DNA of 6,181 nucleotides, taken from assembly GCA_003646995.1 (NCBI GenBank), contig QMLZ01000184.1, forward strand, positions 1 to 6,181, in the 5' to 3' direction. Shown here one piece after another: positions 1 to 6,181 of this stretch. Below the pieces are notes generated by a model. The model did not search any database and was not told the DNA's origin. It saw only the letters and a program-made list of their open reading frames with translations. Position 1 is the stretch's first letter; each line of letters opens with the position of its first letter. The DNA comes from Deltaproteobacteria bacterium. Lineage in GTDB: Bacteria; Desulfobacterota; DSM-4660; Desulfatiglandales; Desulfatiglandaceae. Position numbers and translations under genes: made by a program.

Positions 1-714
1 ATCCAAGAAACTCTTGATCTCATTTCCGAGATCAAACCCCTTAGCGCTATCTTTTATATCTTGGACATCTTTCCGGGGACAGCCCTGTACGAAGAATTCA
101 AGAGCAGATCAGGGACAACTGATGAGATCTGGCTCCACCGTATTGAAGATATCATGTATTTCGAGACAGACCCCAAGCTGACCAAAGAGATGGTATTAGA
201 GTTTGGCAGGACCTTAAGGGAAGGCTATTTTGGTAAACTGGGGCAGTTTGCCCTGGACGCAGAGCTGGCAGACCTTGAAGAATTGGCCCCATATCATTCT
301 GATTTTCTATCACGCCTTGGCATGACCTTCACGCATGGCGATTACAGCCACAATCCGCTAGTCAAGGATAAAGAGAGTGTAGGTGAAGCGCTCTTTTTAA
401 GGTCCCTCAAATTCGCACCAAACCAGAGGGCCTATCTCGGCCTTGCAATCCTCATGCAAAAGCGCGGAGACCATGGCCAGGCCATAAGGCTTCTACAGGA
501 AGCGACAAGAAGCTTCCCCCAGGATGAACAATTACATACATGTCTAGCAATAAGCCACATGAGCCTTGGCGATTTTGGGGAAGCCGCCCAACTCTTGGAG
601 AAGTTTTCCCATTCTCCAACTGCACTCCGTTACCTGGCCCGGTGCTATAGTGCCTTAGGGCAAAGGGACAAAGAGCGCAACTGTATGAAAAAACTTAAGC
701 GTCTGCCCCGGTAA
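1..714 (+). CDS. Radical SAM protein with C-terminal TPR repeats (5' end missing)
   Basis: The frame is open from base 1, so the N-terminus lies outside the window; 237 residues remain, ending at TAA 712-714. Near the start, residues 25-34 read PGTALYEEFK, the segment that commonly closes the TIM barrel of radical SAM enzymes of the B12-binding/HemN-like type (compare PGTPLYEE). The cysteine motif that would hold the iron-sulfur cluster must lie upstream and is not seen. Residues about 128-201 form helix pairs with TPR character (AYLGLAILMQKRGDHGQAI, then LAISHMSLGDFGEAAQLLEKF), suggesting a protein-interaction tail. The in-frame TTG at 61 is internal to the domain and is not a credible start. 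The substrate cannot be told. It runs towards the minus-strand cluster, with 20 bases between the stop codons, so it belongs to another transcription unit. The gene call is firm, the radical SAM assignment is likely, and the chemistry is unknown. Confidence 0.75.
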   Translation: MQETLDLISEIKPLSAIFYILDIFPGTALYEEFKSRSGTTDEIWLHRIEDIMYFETDPKLTKEMVLEFGRTLREGYFGKLGQFALDAELADLEELAPYHSDFLSRLGMTFTHGDYSHNPLVKDKESVGEALFLRSLKFAPNQRAYLGLAILMQKRGDHGQAIRLLQEATRSFPQDEQLHTCLAISHMSLGDFGEAAQLLEKFSHSPTALRYLARCYSALGQRDKERNCMKKLKRLPR

Positions 715-734
715 AGCCATCTATTACTTCCGCT

Positions 735-2858
735 TCACCCAATGGCAATGAGGTAGTCTAAGTAGATTGCATAAAGCCGGGACTCCCTTTGCAGCGATCT
801 CATGAGTTCGTATTCTTCCGCAAATGCGTCCAATTCATGCGAGGAATAACGAGAACGGTCCATATTCGCGAGACCCTCCCTGAGAATATCCAAGGACTCA
901 TCATAAATCTCTTCCCAATCGTGTGCAAAAAGGTCCTCGTATTCTTTCAACGCGGCCGCTATCTCGGACGGCGCATCACAGTTTTCTACAGCCGCCAGGA
1001 AAGAGGAATGTAACACCACTAATTCAAGCCGCTTAGGGCCCGAAACCCGAGATAAAAGAAAGGCTCCGGCCCTCAAACCTCTGCTGACCCATCGGTAGCC
1101 ATTGTAGAAACCAGGATCAAGATCAACAGCGGATTTGTAAAGTGGCATCTTATCTTCTATGAATTTGGCCTGAGTGAAGATTGCCATGCTTATGCAGAGC
1201 TGTGGGCTGTTAGGGTATCTTTGCCTCAGGCTCACAATCCTTTCGGCAGCCTGTTCTCGGTCCGTTTCCGCCAGAGAAATAATGGACTCCAGCTCCATTA
1301 CGCCCTCGTCATCAAGGTAAATGTCACGGTATTTGTTGAGCGTGGGGCCCGCCTCCGTCTCTATAGGCATGGGCCTTTCATCGCCAGCTGACTTCTCTTT
1401 CAACCCGAAATAATCCATTATTCTATCGTACCCGGGCCAATTCCCATCTTTCACGAACTCACCCCAAGCCCCTACGTCTTCAAAAGATATCCGATCCATA
1501 GCTCTGGTGACAGTCACGTACAACAGGTTGAACTCATCACTACTCAGGACTGTTTTAAACTTGCTGTCCTCGGTCTGCCGGAACATTGCCGGAAAGTCCT
1601 TGCATACCCTTATTCCACGGAATTCCTGCCCCTTCGCTTTGTGGGCTGTTGTCAGAATAACATCGGCCTCTTCAATTTCCACCGCCGTCTCTCTCACCCT
1701 GTTCACCAGATATGGAATCTCGTCACCGTATTTTGAAACGACTTTGCATAGTGACAGGATCTCCCAATCCTCAACTTCCCTCCCGTACGCTTCCAGGTCA
1801 TGGTATGATCTGAAACTCCTGAGAAAAGGATTTGCTATTTCCCGGCGCAGCCCGGCATAAAGTCGGTAGGCATCCAAAATATCCGAGAAGCGGTAGCCCT
1901 CTATCCCACCTAGGAAGGCGATTCGGCATGAACCTGAAGAAAGGCTGACTGCTTCATCAAAAAGGGTCGCATTGGTCCGCGCTATCACGCCAAAACCGTG
2001 GCCATTGCCATTACCTCCTTTCCAAGCACCAACGAGTTTCTTTTTTTCCTGTTTGAAGGTCTTCAATATCTTGTTGGCCAACCAGGCAATCTCCTCTCCG
2101 AACCTAAAGCTGTGGGTCAAATAGAGTGTTTCCGTTCCTCTAATGAGCTCCATAGCATCCACCGCCCCACGAAAAGTATAAATCTGCTGGTGGGGATCCC
2201 CCACGAGGATTTTCGGGCAGACCTGCGATAAGACAATATCAGCGGTTACGGGATTGGTGTCCTGCGCTTCATCAAGGAGGATGCAATCGTAGTCGAGCCT
2301 GGGTTTAGACAGCTGAAAGAGTTTCAGGTAGCCTTCGTGGGTCATACCAGGCTCAATGATTTCAGGGTTCCTCATCATGTCCCAGAGTTCCACGACCTTA
2401 TCCAGGTAATAATCTCGTCTGGCCTTGTCGCCTCTTGCTTGCCATGGGATGTGCTGAGGCCCGGGCTCCGCATCGGCCGAACATAGATAACTTTTCAGGA
2501 TCTCCAAAACTATCTTTGTCTCTCCGTAACTTTTCATATCCAATATCCGGCGCAGGGTATTAAGCCGGAGATTATTTACCAGCTTGTGTTTATAAGGGAG
2601 GCCTGTATATCGATACGCTAGGCCGTGCGCGGTCTTGCACGTCACGTTTCCCGGAAATTTGACCTCGGCCTCTTCCCTTACGGATCGGTTGAAGGCAAGG
2701 TAAAGAAAACGCACCCCTGGCCGGGCCTTGGCGTACTGAAGGAGCGTCCATGTCTTCCCCGTGCCTGCAAAAGCAATAATTTTCAAGACCTCATCGCCGT
2801 ACAAGTCACGGGAAATGACATCCTGCTGTTCCTGGGTCAATTTTAGATCTGATTCCAT
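735..2858 (-). CDS. UvrD/FBH1-like superfamily 1 DNA helicase with TPR-like tail
   Basis: This is a 707-residue ATP-dependent SF1A helicase, expected to unwind DNA or strip proteins from it in the cytosol. All main motifs are visible: Q motif LTQEQQDVI (7-15), Walker A AFAGTGKT (29-36), Ia LYLAFNRSV (52-60), TAHGLAYR (76-83), Walker B LLDEAQD (194-200), motif III GDPHQQIYTFRG (220-231), motif IV LTHSFRFG (247-254), motif V TTAHKAKGQEF (403-413) and motif VI LLYVTVTRA (445-453). The AFAGTGKT and SFRFG wording and the short helical 1B region resemble the FBH1 branch more than UvrD or Rep. Residues about 520-600 look TPR-like (RIVSLRQRYPNSPQL, then YKSAVDLDPGFYNGYRW), and the rest of the tail is helical and unassigned. 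I see no nuclease motif. The ATG at 2856-2858 has only a weak upstream GGAAA, unlike the strong sites of the two genes before it. It lies 35 bases after the stop of the 535-residue gene, suggesting translational dependence within one operon. The helicase call is firm; a role in defence or repair is inference. Confidence 0.92.
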   Translation of the reverse strand: MESDLKLTQEQQDVISRDLYGDEVLKIIAFAGTGKTWTLLQYAKARPGVRFLYLAFNRSVREEAEVKFPGNVTCKTAHGLAYRYTGLPYKHKLVNNLRLNTLRRILDMKSYGETKIVLEILKSYLCSADAEPGPQHIPWQARGDKARRDYYLDKVVELWDMMRNPEIIEPGMTHEGYLKLFQLSKPRLDYDCILLDEAQDTNPVTADIVLSQVCPKILVGDPHQQIYTFRGAVDAMELIRGTETLYLTHSFRFGEEIAWLANKILKTFKQEKKKLVGAWKGGNGNGHGFGVIARTNATLFDEAVSLSSGSCRIAFLGGIEGYRFSDILDAYRLYAGLRREIANPFLRSFRSYHDLEAYGREVEDWEILSLCKVVSKYGDEIPYLVNRVRETAVEIEEADVILTTAHKAKGQEFRGIRVCKDFPAMFRQTEDSKFKTVLSSDEFNLLYVTVTRAMDRISFEDVGAWGEFVKDGNWPGYDRIMDYFGLKEKSAGDERPMPIETEAGPTLNKYRDIYLDDEGVMELESIISLAETDREQAAERIVSLRQRYPNSPQLCISMAIFTQAKFIEDKMPLYKSAVDLDPGFYNGYRWVSRGLRAGAFLLSRVSGPKRLELVVLHSSFLAAVENCDAPSEIAAALKEYEDLFAHDWEEIYDESLDILREGLANMDRSRYSSHELDAFAEEYELMRSLQRESRLYAIYLDYLIAIG

Positions 2859-2893
2859 GGTCTTGAATTTATTTCCAGCTTCAGGGTCCCATA

Positions 2894-4501
2894 TTACCTT
2901 TCCAAGTACTCAATCATGTCAGGATCCGAGAGAACTTGTTTGAAGATCTTTCTCCAGCTGACTTTTTCCGTTCCCTTTATCGCCATTGCGATCAACTTGT
3001 AATCCGGCTTCTGCGCAAACACACGAGTGAGTTCAATGGACTCGGCCATTTTCTCCTGGTAAAGATCTGGGTGAAAATAGATCACAACCAATGGTTGCTC
3101 TGGGTTAACCCAAGCCTCCAAAGGGTGCTCGTCGGCCTGATCGTTCTCGGCAACGCAATAGCCCTTGCCCTTGAGCATCTTCCTCACGCACTGGATTTGT
3201 TCCTTTGTTTCAGTGTAAGCGTATACCAATGGGTCCAGATTTTCGATTTCTTCAGGGAGATGATCAACTAGGGTTTCCGCTCCACAGATTTCCTCTATCT
3301 GCATAGCGATTTCAGGCGGCTTTACATTGCGCATCTCCCGTGCGTAGGAGTGGCTCCGGAAGCGATCATTGCAGGCAAGCGAAAGGAAGATCTCGCGAAC
3401 TAGGCCCCTATTTCCACTTTCCGCAATCTTTTTCGCTAAGATTACGTAGTCTGGGTGTTTCCGGAAAAGAGTCCGGACCTGTTCATAGCGGTTTTTCCTA
3501 CGGTTGAACTGGATTTGATCACCGTGAAGAATGATCCAGAGGGGCTTCTTACCCGGGGATTTCCACGCCCTTACGCTGGCTCTGCCGGTTTTCTTCTCTT
3601 CGTATCCCTGCCTTGCCAAGAAAAGGGCTAGCTCGTGTTCGACCCTGCTCTTTTGCCTGGCTCCAATGAACAGGTGTGCCACAGGTCTGTCATTGCCAAA
3701 GAGCGCCTCGATGTCATCAACGAAGGTTTCTATACCAAATTCCAGCTCGAGACGATTGGCGAAGCTCCTGGCATTCTCTGTGAGTTTTGCTTTGTCTTGC
3801 TCCGGTTTCTCAGCCAGTGGGGCCTTTCTCTCGCAAACTTTGTCAGTTCTTTCTTGCCCGGGGGTGCCGAGCCATTCCAGAGTCTCCATGGGGATCAGCT
3901 CTTCCAAGCCGCCATCTTTAGGCTCTACAACAAGATATATTTTTCCACCATCTTTAGCTATTCTGCGGACAGTGCCCACCAATCCTTCTACCCGGTCTCC
4001 CATGAGGGAGGTATAGTCGAATTCAAGTTCCCAACCCTGTCCGAGGGCCTCTTCTATGAAAAAGAGATCAGGGTATCTTTCATAATCGCGCTCGCTTGGG
4101 CTCCCTCTATAATCAATAAGGGCTGAAAGGTATTCATGTTGTGCTTTCATCGTAGGGCTGCCCCTTTCGCTGAACTCTTTCTGAATCCGCTTCGAGGCAG
4201 TGAGCAGTCTTTTAGCGCTTTCCTGCTCTTTCCTTTTCAACCTCACGGCGAGCTTGTTCCTGACCACTGAACTCAAAACCGTCTCTCGCATCTCCGGGGA
4301 AAGACTGCTCAAGTATGCTTCGGCCAACTGCGCATCCCGATCATTTCCTGAGGCATCAACCCAATCTTGATCGCCCAGTTCATCTTCCCCCAAGGGCTCA
4401 CCGCGAAGATACTCTTCTTCGTCCCGGATACTCTCCTCGGCAAACCCTATAATTCCCCCTAGGATAGCTGCATCCTCTGCATCGAAATCATCAAAGTCCA
4501 T
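2894..4501 (-). CDS. Unrecognised 535-residue protein: acidic N-terminus, possible WYL-like domain, duplicated C-terminal domain
   Basis: I do not recognise the family. The start is well supported: AAGGAG at 4509-4514 sits 7 bases before the ATG. Residues 1-50 are rich in Asp and Glu around a short hydrophobic patch (AAILGGIIGF, 11-20) too short for a membrane span. Residues 60-125 are charged and helical. Residues about 143-213 form a strand-rich unit (EALGQGWELEFDY, then KIYLVV, then EELIPMETLEWLG) whose pattern resembles a WYL/SH3-like ligand-binding domain, though the key motif is weak. A charged linker (about 214-245) leads to two copies of one domain, residues 257-375 and 408-525, sharing ETxVDxx, a W-x-x-P-x-x-PL strand and an F-x-x-x-PDY-x-x-x-A-x-x-I helix. 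No nuclease, ATPase or helix-turn-helix motif is evident. It sits 34 bases after the small membrane protein gene and 35 bases before the helicase gene, so it probably acts with one or both. The CDS is certain; the function is unknown. Confidence 0.85.
   Translation of the reverse strand: MDFDDFDAEDAAILGGIIGFAEESIRDEEEYLRGEPLGEDELGDQDWVDASGNDRDAQLAEAYLSSLSPEMRETVLSSVVRNKLAVRLKRKEQESAKRLLTASKRIQKEFSERGSPTMKAQHEYLSALIDYRGSPSERDYERYPDLFFIEEALGQGWELEFDYTSLMGDRVEGLVGTVRRIAKDGGKIYLVVEPKDGGLEELIPMETLEWLGTPGQERTDKVCERKAPLAEKPEQDKAKLTENARSFANRLELEFGIETFVDDIEALFGNDRPVAHLFIGARQKSRVEHELALFLARQGYEEKKTGRASVRAWKSPGKKPLWIILHGDQIQFNRRKNRYEQVRTLFRKHPDYVILAKKIAESGNRGLVREIFLSLACNDRFRSHSYAREMRNVKPPEIAMQIEEICGAETLVDHLPEEIENLDPLVYAYTETKEQIQCVRKMLKGKGYCVAENDQADEHPLEAWVNPEQPLVVIYFHPDLYQEKMAESIELTRVFAQKPDYKLIAMAIKGTEKVSWRKIFKQVLSDPDMIEYLER
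2927..3280 (-). repeat. Second copy of a duplicated protein domain (residues 408-525)
   Basis: Residues 408-525 of the 535-residue protein align without large gaps to residues 257-375. Shared landmarks in this copy are ETLVD (409-413), EAWVNPEQPLVVIYFHPD (462-479), TRVFAQKPDYKLIAMAI (492-508) and WRKIFKQVL (516-524). The likeness is at protein level; I see no long DNA identity, so the duplication is old. Confidence 0.7.
3377..3733 (-). repeat. First copy of a duplicated protein domain (residues 257-375)
   Basis: Residues 257-375 are the partner of the copy at 2927-3280. Landmarks are ETFVDD (258-263), RAWKSPGKKPLWIILHGDQ (311-329), RTLFRKHPDYVILAKKI (343-359) and VREIFLSL (368-375). The predicted order is helix, strand, helix, strand, strand, long helix, helix. 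The 32 residues between the copies (RFRSHSYAREM and following) are basic and helical. Confidence 0.7.
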
Positions 4502-4535
4502 GGGGCTTCTCCTTGCGCATCACATCTCCTGGCCT

Positions 4536-4913
4536 CTATTGCGTAACATACGAGACGTCCTCTACCAGGAGCCGTTGTGCCCTTTTGAGTTCGGAAAAAT
4601 TGTCCACCTTGGTAAGATCGAAATCCCTTATTGTTTTGTCCAATTTCACGAGGAAAGTGCTAGCGCTCTCGGGCAACTTGCCCAGGTGTTCGGGCGCAGG
4701 TAGACTCGGACTTGCGCCCCTCTCGGCCTTGTGGTCATCCAAAGGAATCCCTCCATCACCTTTCGGCTTTCTTGACTTTTGTTCCTTTCCGAAGCTCACA
4801 CCGATAGCAAACAAAAACGCTACGAAAATACCGAGCTCAAATAGTCCGTCCAGCCCGACCAGGGCTATGAGTGCCAACAGCCCGACACCGAACATAAGCC
4901 ACAAGGGGTTCAT
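4536..4913 (-). CDS. Small two-span membrane protein with cytosolic tail
   Basis: This is a 125-residue protein of no recognised family. The start is supported by GGAGG (4924-4928) 10 bases before the ATG. Two hydrophobic stretches, residues 3-20 (PLWLMFGVGLLALIALVG) and 24-42 (LFELGIFVAFLFAIGVSF), are parted by a tight turn with Asp22. The second is followed by the basic run KEQKSRKPKG, so by the positive-inside rule both ends should face the cytosol. A Pro/Gly-rich linker (about 50-80) leads to a charged, helical C-terminus (about 85-122). No catalytic motif is seen. It lies 34 bases before the 535-residue gene, and 102 bases after the CARF gene. Possible roles are a membrane anchor for its neighbours or a small membrane effector; neither is shown by the sequence. 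The CDS call is firm and the membrane call is strong. Confidence 0.82.
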   Translation of the reverse strand: MNPLWLMFGVGLLALIALVGLDGLFELGIFVAFLFAIGVSFGKEQKSRKPKGDGGIPLDDHKAERGASPSLPAPEHLGKLPESASTFLVKLDKTIRDFDLTKVDNFSELKRAQRLLVEDVSYVTQ

Positions 4914-4956
4914 GCAATACCTGCCTCCATTTCCGGTGTTGATACGGCCCTTAGGA

Positions 4957-4968
4957 TAGGCCGGCCTA
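4957..4968. repeat. Perfect 12-base palindrome in the gap before the membrane protein gene
   Basis: TAGGCCGGCCTA reads the same on both strands. An overlapping pair, TTAGG (4951-4955) with CCTAA (4965-4969), allows an alternative pairing. It lies 44 to 55 bases before the ATG of the membrane protein gene, a position suited to an operator or a transcript hairpin. No function is demonstrated, and restriction-site-like GC palindromes also occur by chance. Confidence 0.35.
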
Positions 4969-4972
4969 ATGA

Positions 4973-4997
4973 CGGGGGAGCCATGGGACGGCCCCCG
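4973..4997 (-). other. GC-rich hairpin in the 102-base gap
   Basis: CGGGGG (4973-4978) pairs perfectly with CCCCCG (4992-4997) around a 13-base loop. It begins 18 bases after the stop of the CARF gene in the direction of transcription. No run of U follows, so it is not a typical intrinsic terminator. It could slow read-through or protect a transcript end. The rest of the gap shows no clear -35/-10 pair. Confidence 0.35.
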
Positions 4998-5015
4998 ACG
5001 GCATCCGTTCTTTGG

Positions 5016-6131
5016 TTAGTCTTCCAGGAAACGTTCTTTCAGATCGGCTACAGCCGCCCTTGCTTGGAGCAGGGTCTGAGCCGTGGTCACTAATGCGAAC
5101 TTGGTTGTTGCCTTGCCGTCCGTGTAGCAGCTTTCAATCTCAAACGGCCGATTTTTTGTTGCGACCTTGAAGTACGTTTTCCTAGGAAGGTCCTTGTTGT
5201 AATAAAAGGTTCGTATTCCCTTTACAAACTCCAGATCCCTGAACCTTTTCAGGAAGGCCTCCAGCCCGCGGTGCTTACCCGCGTTGCCATCCTCGTAGAT
5301 GATTTTCTTTTTCCCTGGAGGAATCCCCGCCTTGGGCGGTAGATACTCCGAGGCCTTAGCTCTAAACTGTTCCCTGTGGCTTTCATGGAAAAGGAGCCCC
5401 AGTGCAGTGAGCTCATAGTAAGTCTTGCCGTCCACATCGACCGCCTCGACAAGCGTATGGAACCTTTCGTCATCCGGCACCGGGCAACCTTCCAAGACCC
5501 CCGACTCGGAGAGGTCATAGAAAAGCTCCACGTTTTGCAGCCAAAAACGGGGATCAAGGGCCACAGGCTGTGGTGGGAGCTCAATGACGCTCGAAAACCC
5601 TTCAAACATGTAATAAACGGGTATTCCAAGAGCCTGCCCTATAATGCCTGCAAAAGAAATCTGTGCCTTGTAGCCACCGGTCGAGTTTATGAGAACCCTT
5701 TCCTTTCCCTCTTTCCTGAGCACCTCTGCTATCTTCTTTACCAGGTTCTTTAGTCCTTCTGACCTGAACCTTTCTGCGGATTCATGTGACAGTCCGAGAA
5801 TCTCTATCACCTCGACCTTCTCAAACCGCCACGGGTTTTTCGAGTTGGTGTAGTAATGCCTAAGCACGTCTCCGGTCTGCCGTCCTTGGCCAGTGTCTGA
5901 GACCAGGAGGTAGAGCGAGTTCCGCCTTTTGAGCACCCCATTCTTGAATATGCTGAAATTGGAATTAATTTCAGCCCCGCACATCCGATCATCCGGGTCC
6001 GCGGACAAAAGCTTACTGGCAATGTCCTTACTATCACCCTTTTCCAACAGCCCCTCGAGCGCCTCCTTGCCACCTGCGCGGAGGTTCCCAAAGAGACTGG
6101 TGCCCACGGTGCATATCATTACATCCTTCAT
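5016..6131 (-). CDS. CARF-domain CRISPR ancillary effector, probable CARF-winged helix-RelE (Cami1-like)
   Basis: A 371-residue protein expected to sense a cyclic oligoadenylate made by a type III CRISPR complex. Residues 1 to about 190 are a CARF Rossmann domain: CTVGTSLFGNL (7-17) on the first strand, LVSDTGQGRQTGDVLRHYY (76-94), and the signature INSTGGYKAQISFAG (148-162). The wording is close to the APE2256/Csx1/Csm6 group. Residues about 196-262 (LFYDLSESGVL, then GKTYYELTALGLLFHE) look like a winged helix. The last 100 residues (about 270-371) have a RelE-like outline: an N-terminal helix, then basic strands YFKVATKNRPFEI (320-332), FALVTTA (345-351), and a closing helix. No HEPN R-x4-6-H motif is present, so this is not a classic Csm6 or Csx1 RNase. 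That order matches Cami1, a cA4-activated ribosome-dependent mRNA nuclease. The ATG at 6129-6131 is chosen for its strong Shine-Dalgarno and because the CARF fold starts at once; an upstream TTG at 6170 lacks one. CARF is firm; RelE is moderate. Confidence 0.85.
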   Translation of the reverse strand: MKDVMICTVGTSLFGNLRAGGKEALEGLLEKGDSKDIASKLLSADPDDRMCGAEINSNFSIFKNGVLKRRNSLYLLVSDTGQGRQTGDVLRHYYTNSKNPWRFEKVEVIEILGLSHESAERFRSEGLKNLVKKIAEVLRKEGKERVLINSTGGYKAQISFAGIIGQALGIPVYYMFEGFSSVIELPPQPVALDPRFWLQNVELFYDLSESGVLEGCPVPDDERFHTLVEAVDVDGKTYYELTALGLLFHESHREQFRAKASEYLPPKAGIPPGKKKIIYEDGNAGKHRGLEAFLKRFRDLEFVKGIRTFYYNKDLPRKTYFKVATKNRPFEIESCYTDGKATTKFALVTTAQTLLQARAAVADLKERFLED

Positions 6132-6137
6132 TTGCAA

Positions 6138-6146
6138 TCTCTCCTT
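6138..6146 (-). promoter_or_regulatory. Shine-Dalgarno site that fixes the CARF gene start
   Basis: AAGGAGAGA lies 6 bases before the ATG at 6129-6131 (AAGGAG itself is 9 bases away). It decides in favour of this start over the in-frame TTG at 6168-6170, which has no such site and would add 13 residues ahead of the conserved first strand. Only 35 bases remain upstream of it, with no promoter that can be called. Confidence 0.75.
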
Positions 6147-6181
6147 GCCAACCCCACCTTCACGGTACAACAGGGCAACAG

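Noticed and set aside
716..746. GCCAT (716-720) and ATGGC (742-746) as a bidirectional terminator between the convergent genes
   Set aside because: Only five pairs around a 21-base loop, with no adjacent T run on either strand; easily chance.
3531..4126. Overlapping plus-strand open frames of about 160 codons opposite the 535-residue gene
   Set aside because: They lie wholly antisense to a better-supported gene, overlap each other in different frames, are low-complexity in composition and match no family.
735..4501. The helicase pair as a Gabija system
   Set aside because: The partner has no Walker A, OLD-type ATPase or TOPRIM acidic motifs, so only the UvrD-like half would fit.
5016..6131. 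CARF protein as a Csm6/Csx1 HEPN ribonuclease
   Set aside because: No R-x4-6-H motif occurs in the C-terminal two thirds; the C-terminus is strand-rich rather than the all-helical HEPN fold.
1..6181. CRISPR array, tRNA or rRNA genes, insertion sequences
   Set aside because: No spaced direct repeats, no tRNA-like cloverleaf and no transposase motif or terminal inverted repeats were seen on either strand.

Overview
The window holds one truncated rightward gene at the left edge (1-714) and, facing it, four genes in a row on the minus strand (6131 down to 735). About 95 percent is coding. The base composition is intermediate, and Shine-Dalgarno sites of the GGAGG/AAGGAG type are easy to find. 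This fits a free-living bacterium. The radical-SAM/TPR protein style at the left edge and the CARF protein would suit a sulfate reducer or related deltaproteobacterium (Desulfobacterota), but that placement is a guess and no taxonomic marker is present.

Left edge: the C-terminal part of a radical SAM protein followed by tetratricopeptide-like repeats. It converges on the minus-strand cluster with only 20 bases between the two stop codons, so it is probably unrelated to it. Minus strand, in order of transcription: (1) a 371-residue CARF protein with strong sensor motifs, a probable winged-helix middle and a C-terminal domain that looks like a RelE-type mRNA interferase, the Cami1-like architecture of type III CRISPR signalling; (2) a 125-residue protein with two membrane segments and a cytosolic tail; (3) a 535-residue protein of no recognised family, with an acidic N-terminus, a possible WYL-like domain and a C-terminal tandem duplication of a domain of about 118 residues; (4) a 707-residue UvrD/FBH1-like superfamily 1 helicase with a TPR-like tail.

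Genes 2, 3 and 4 are separated by 34 and 35 bases and very probably form an operon. The CARF gene lies 102 bases upstream in the same direction and may or may not be co-transcribed; that gap carries a perfect 12-base palindrome and a GC-rich hairpin. No CRISPR array, cas10 or other cas gene is in the window. The working hypothesis is a defence or stress island: a cyclic-oligoadenylate-responsive translation inhibitor beside an undescribed membrane protein / duplicated-domain protein / helicase module. The enzymatic identity of the CARF sensor and the helicase is well supported; the functional link between the genes is inference from gene order only.
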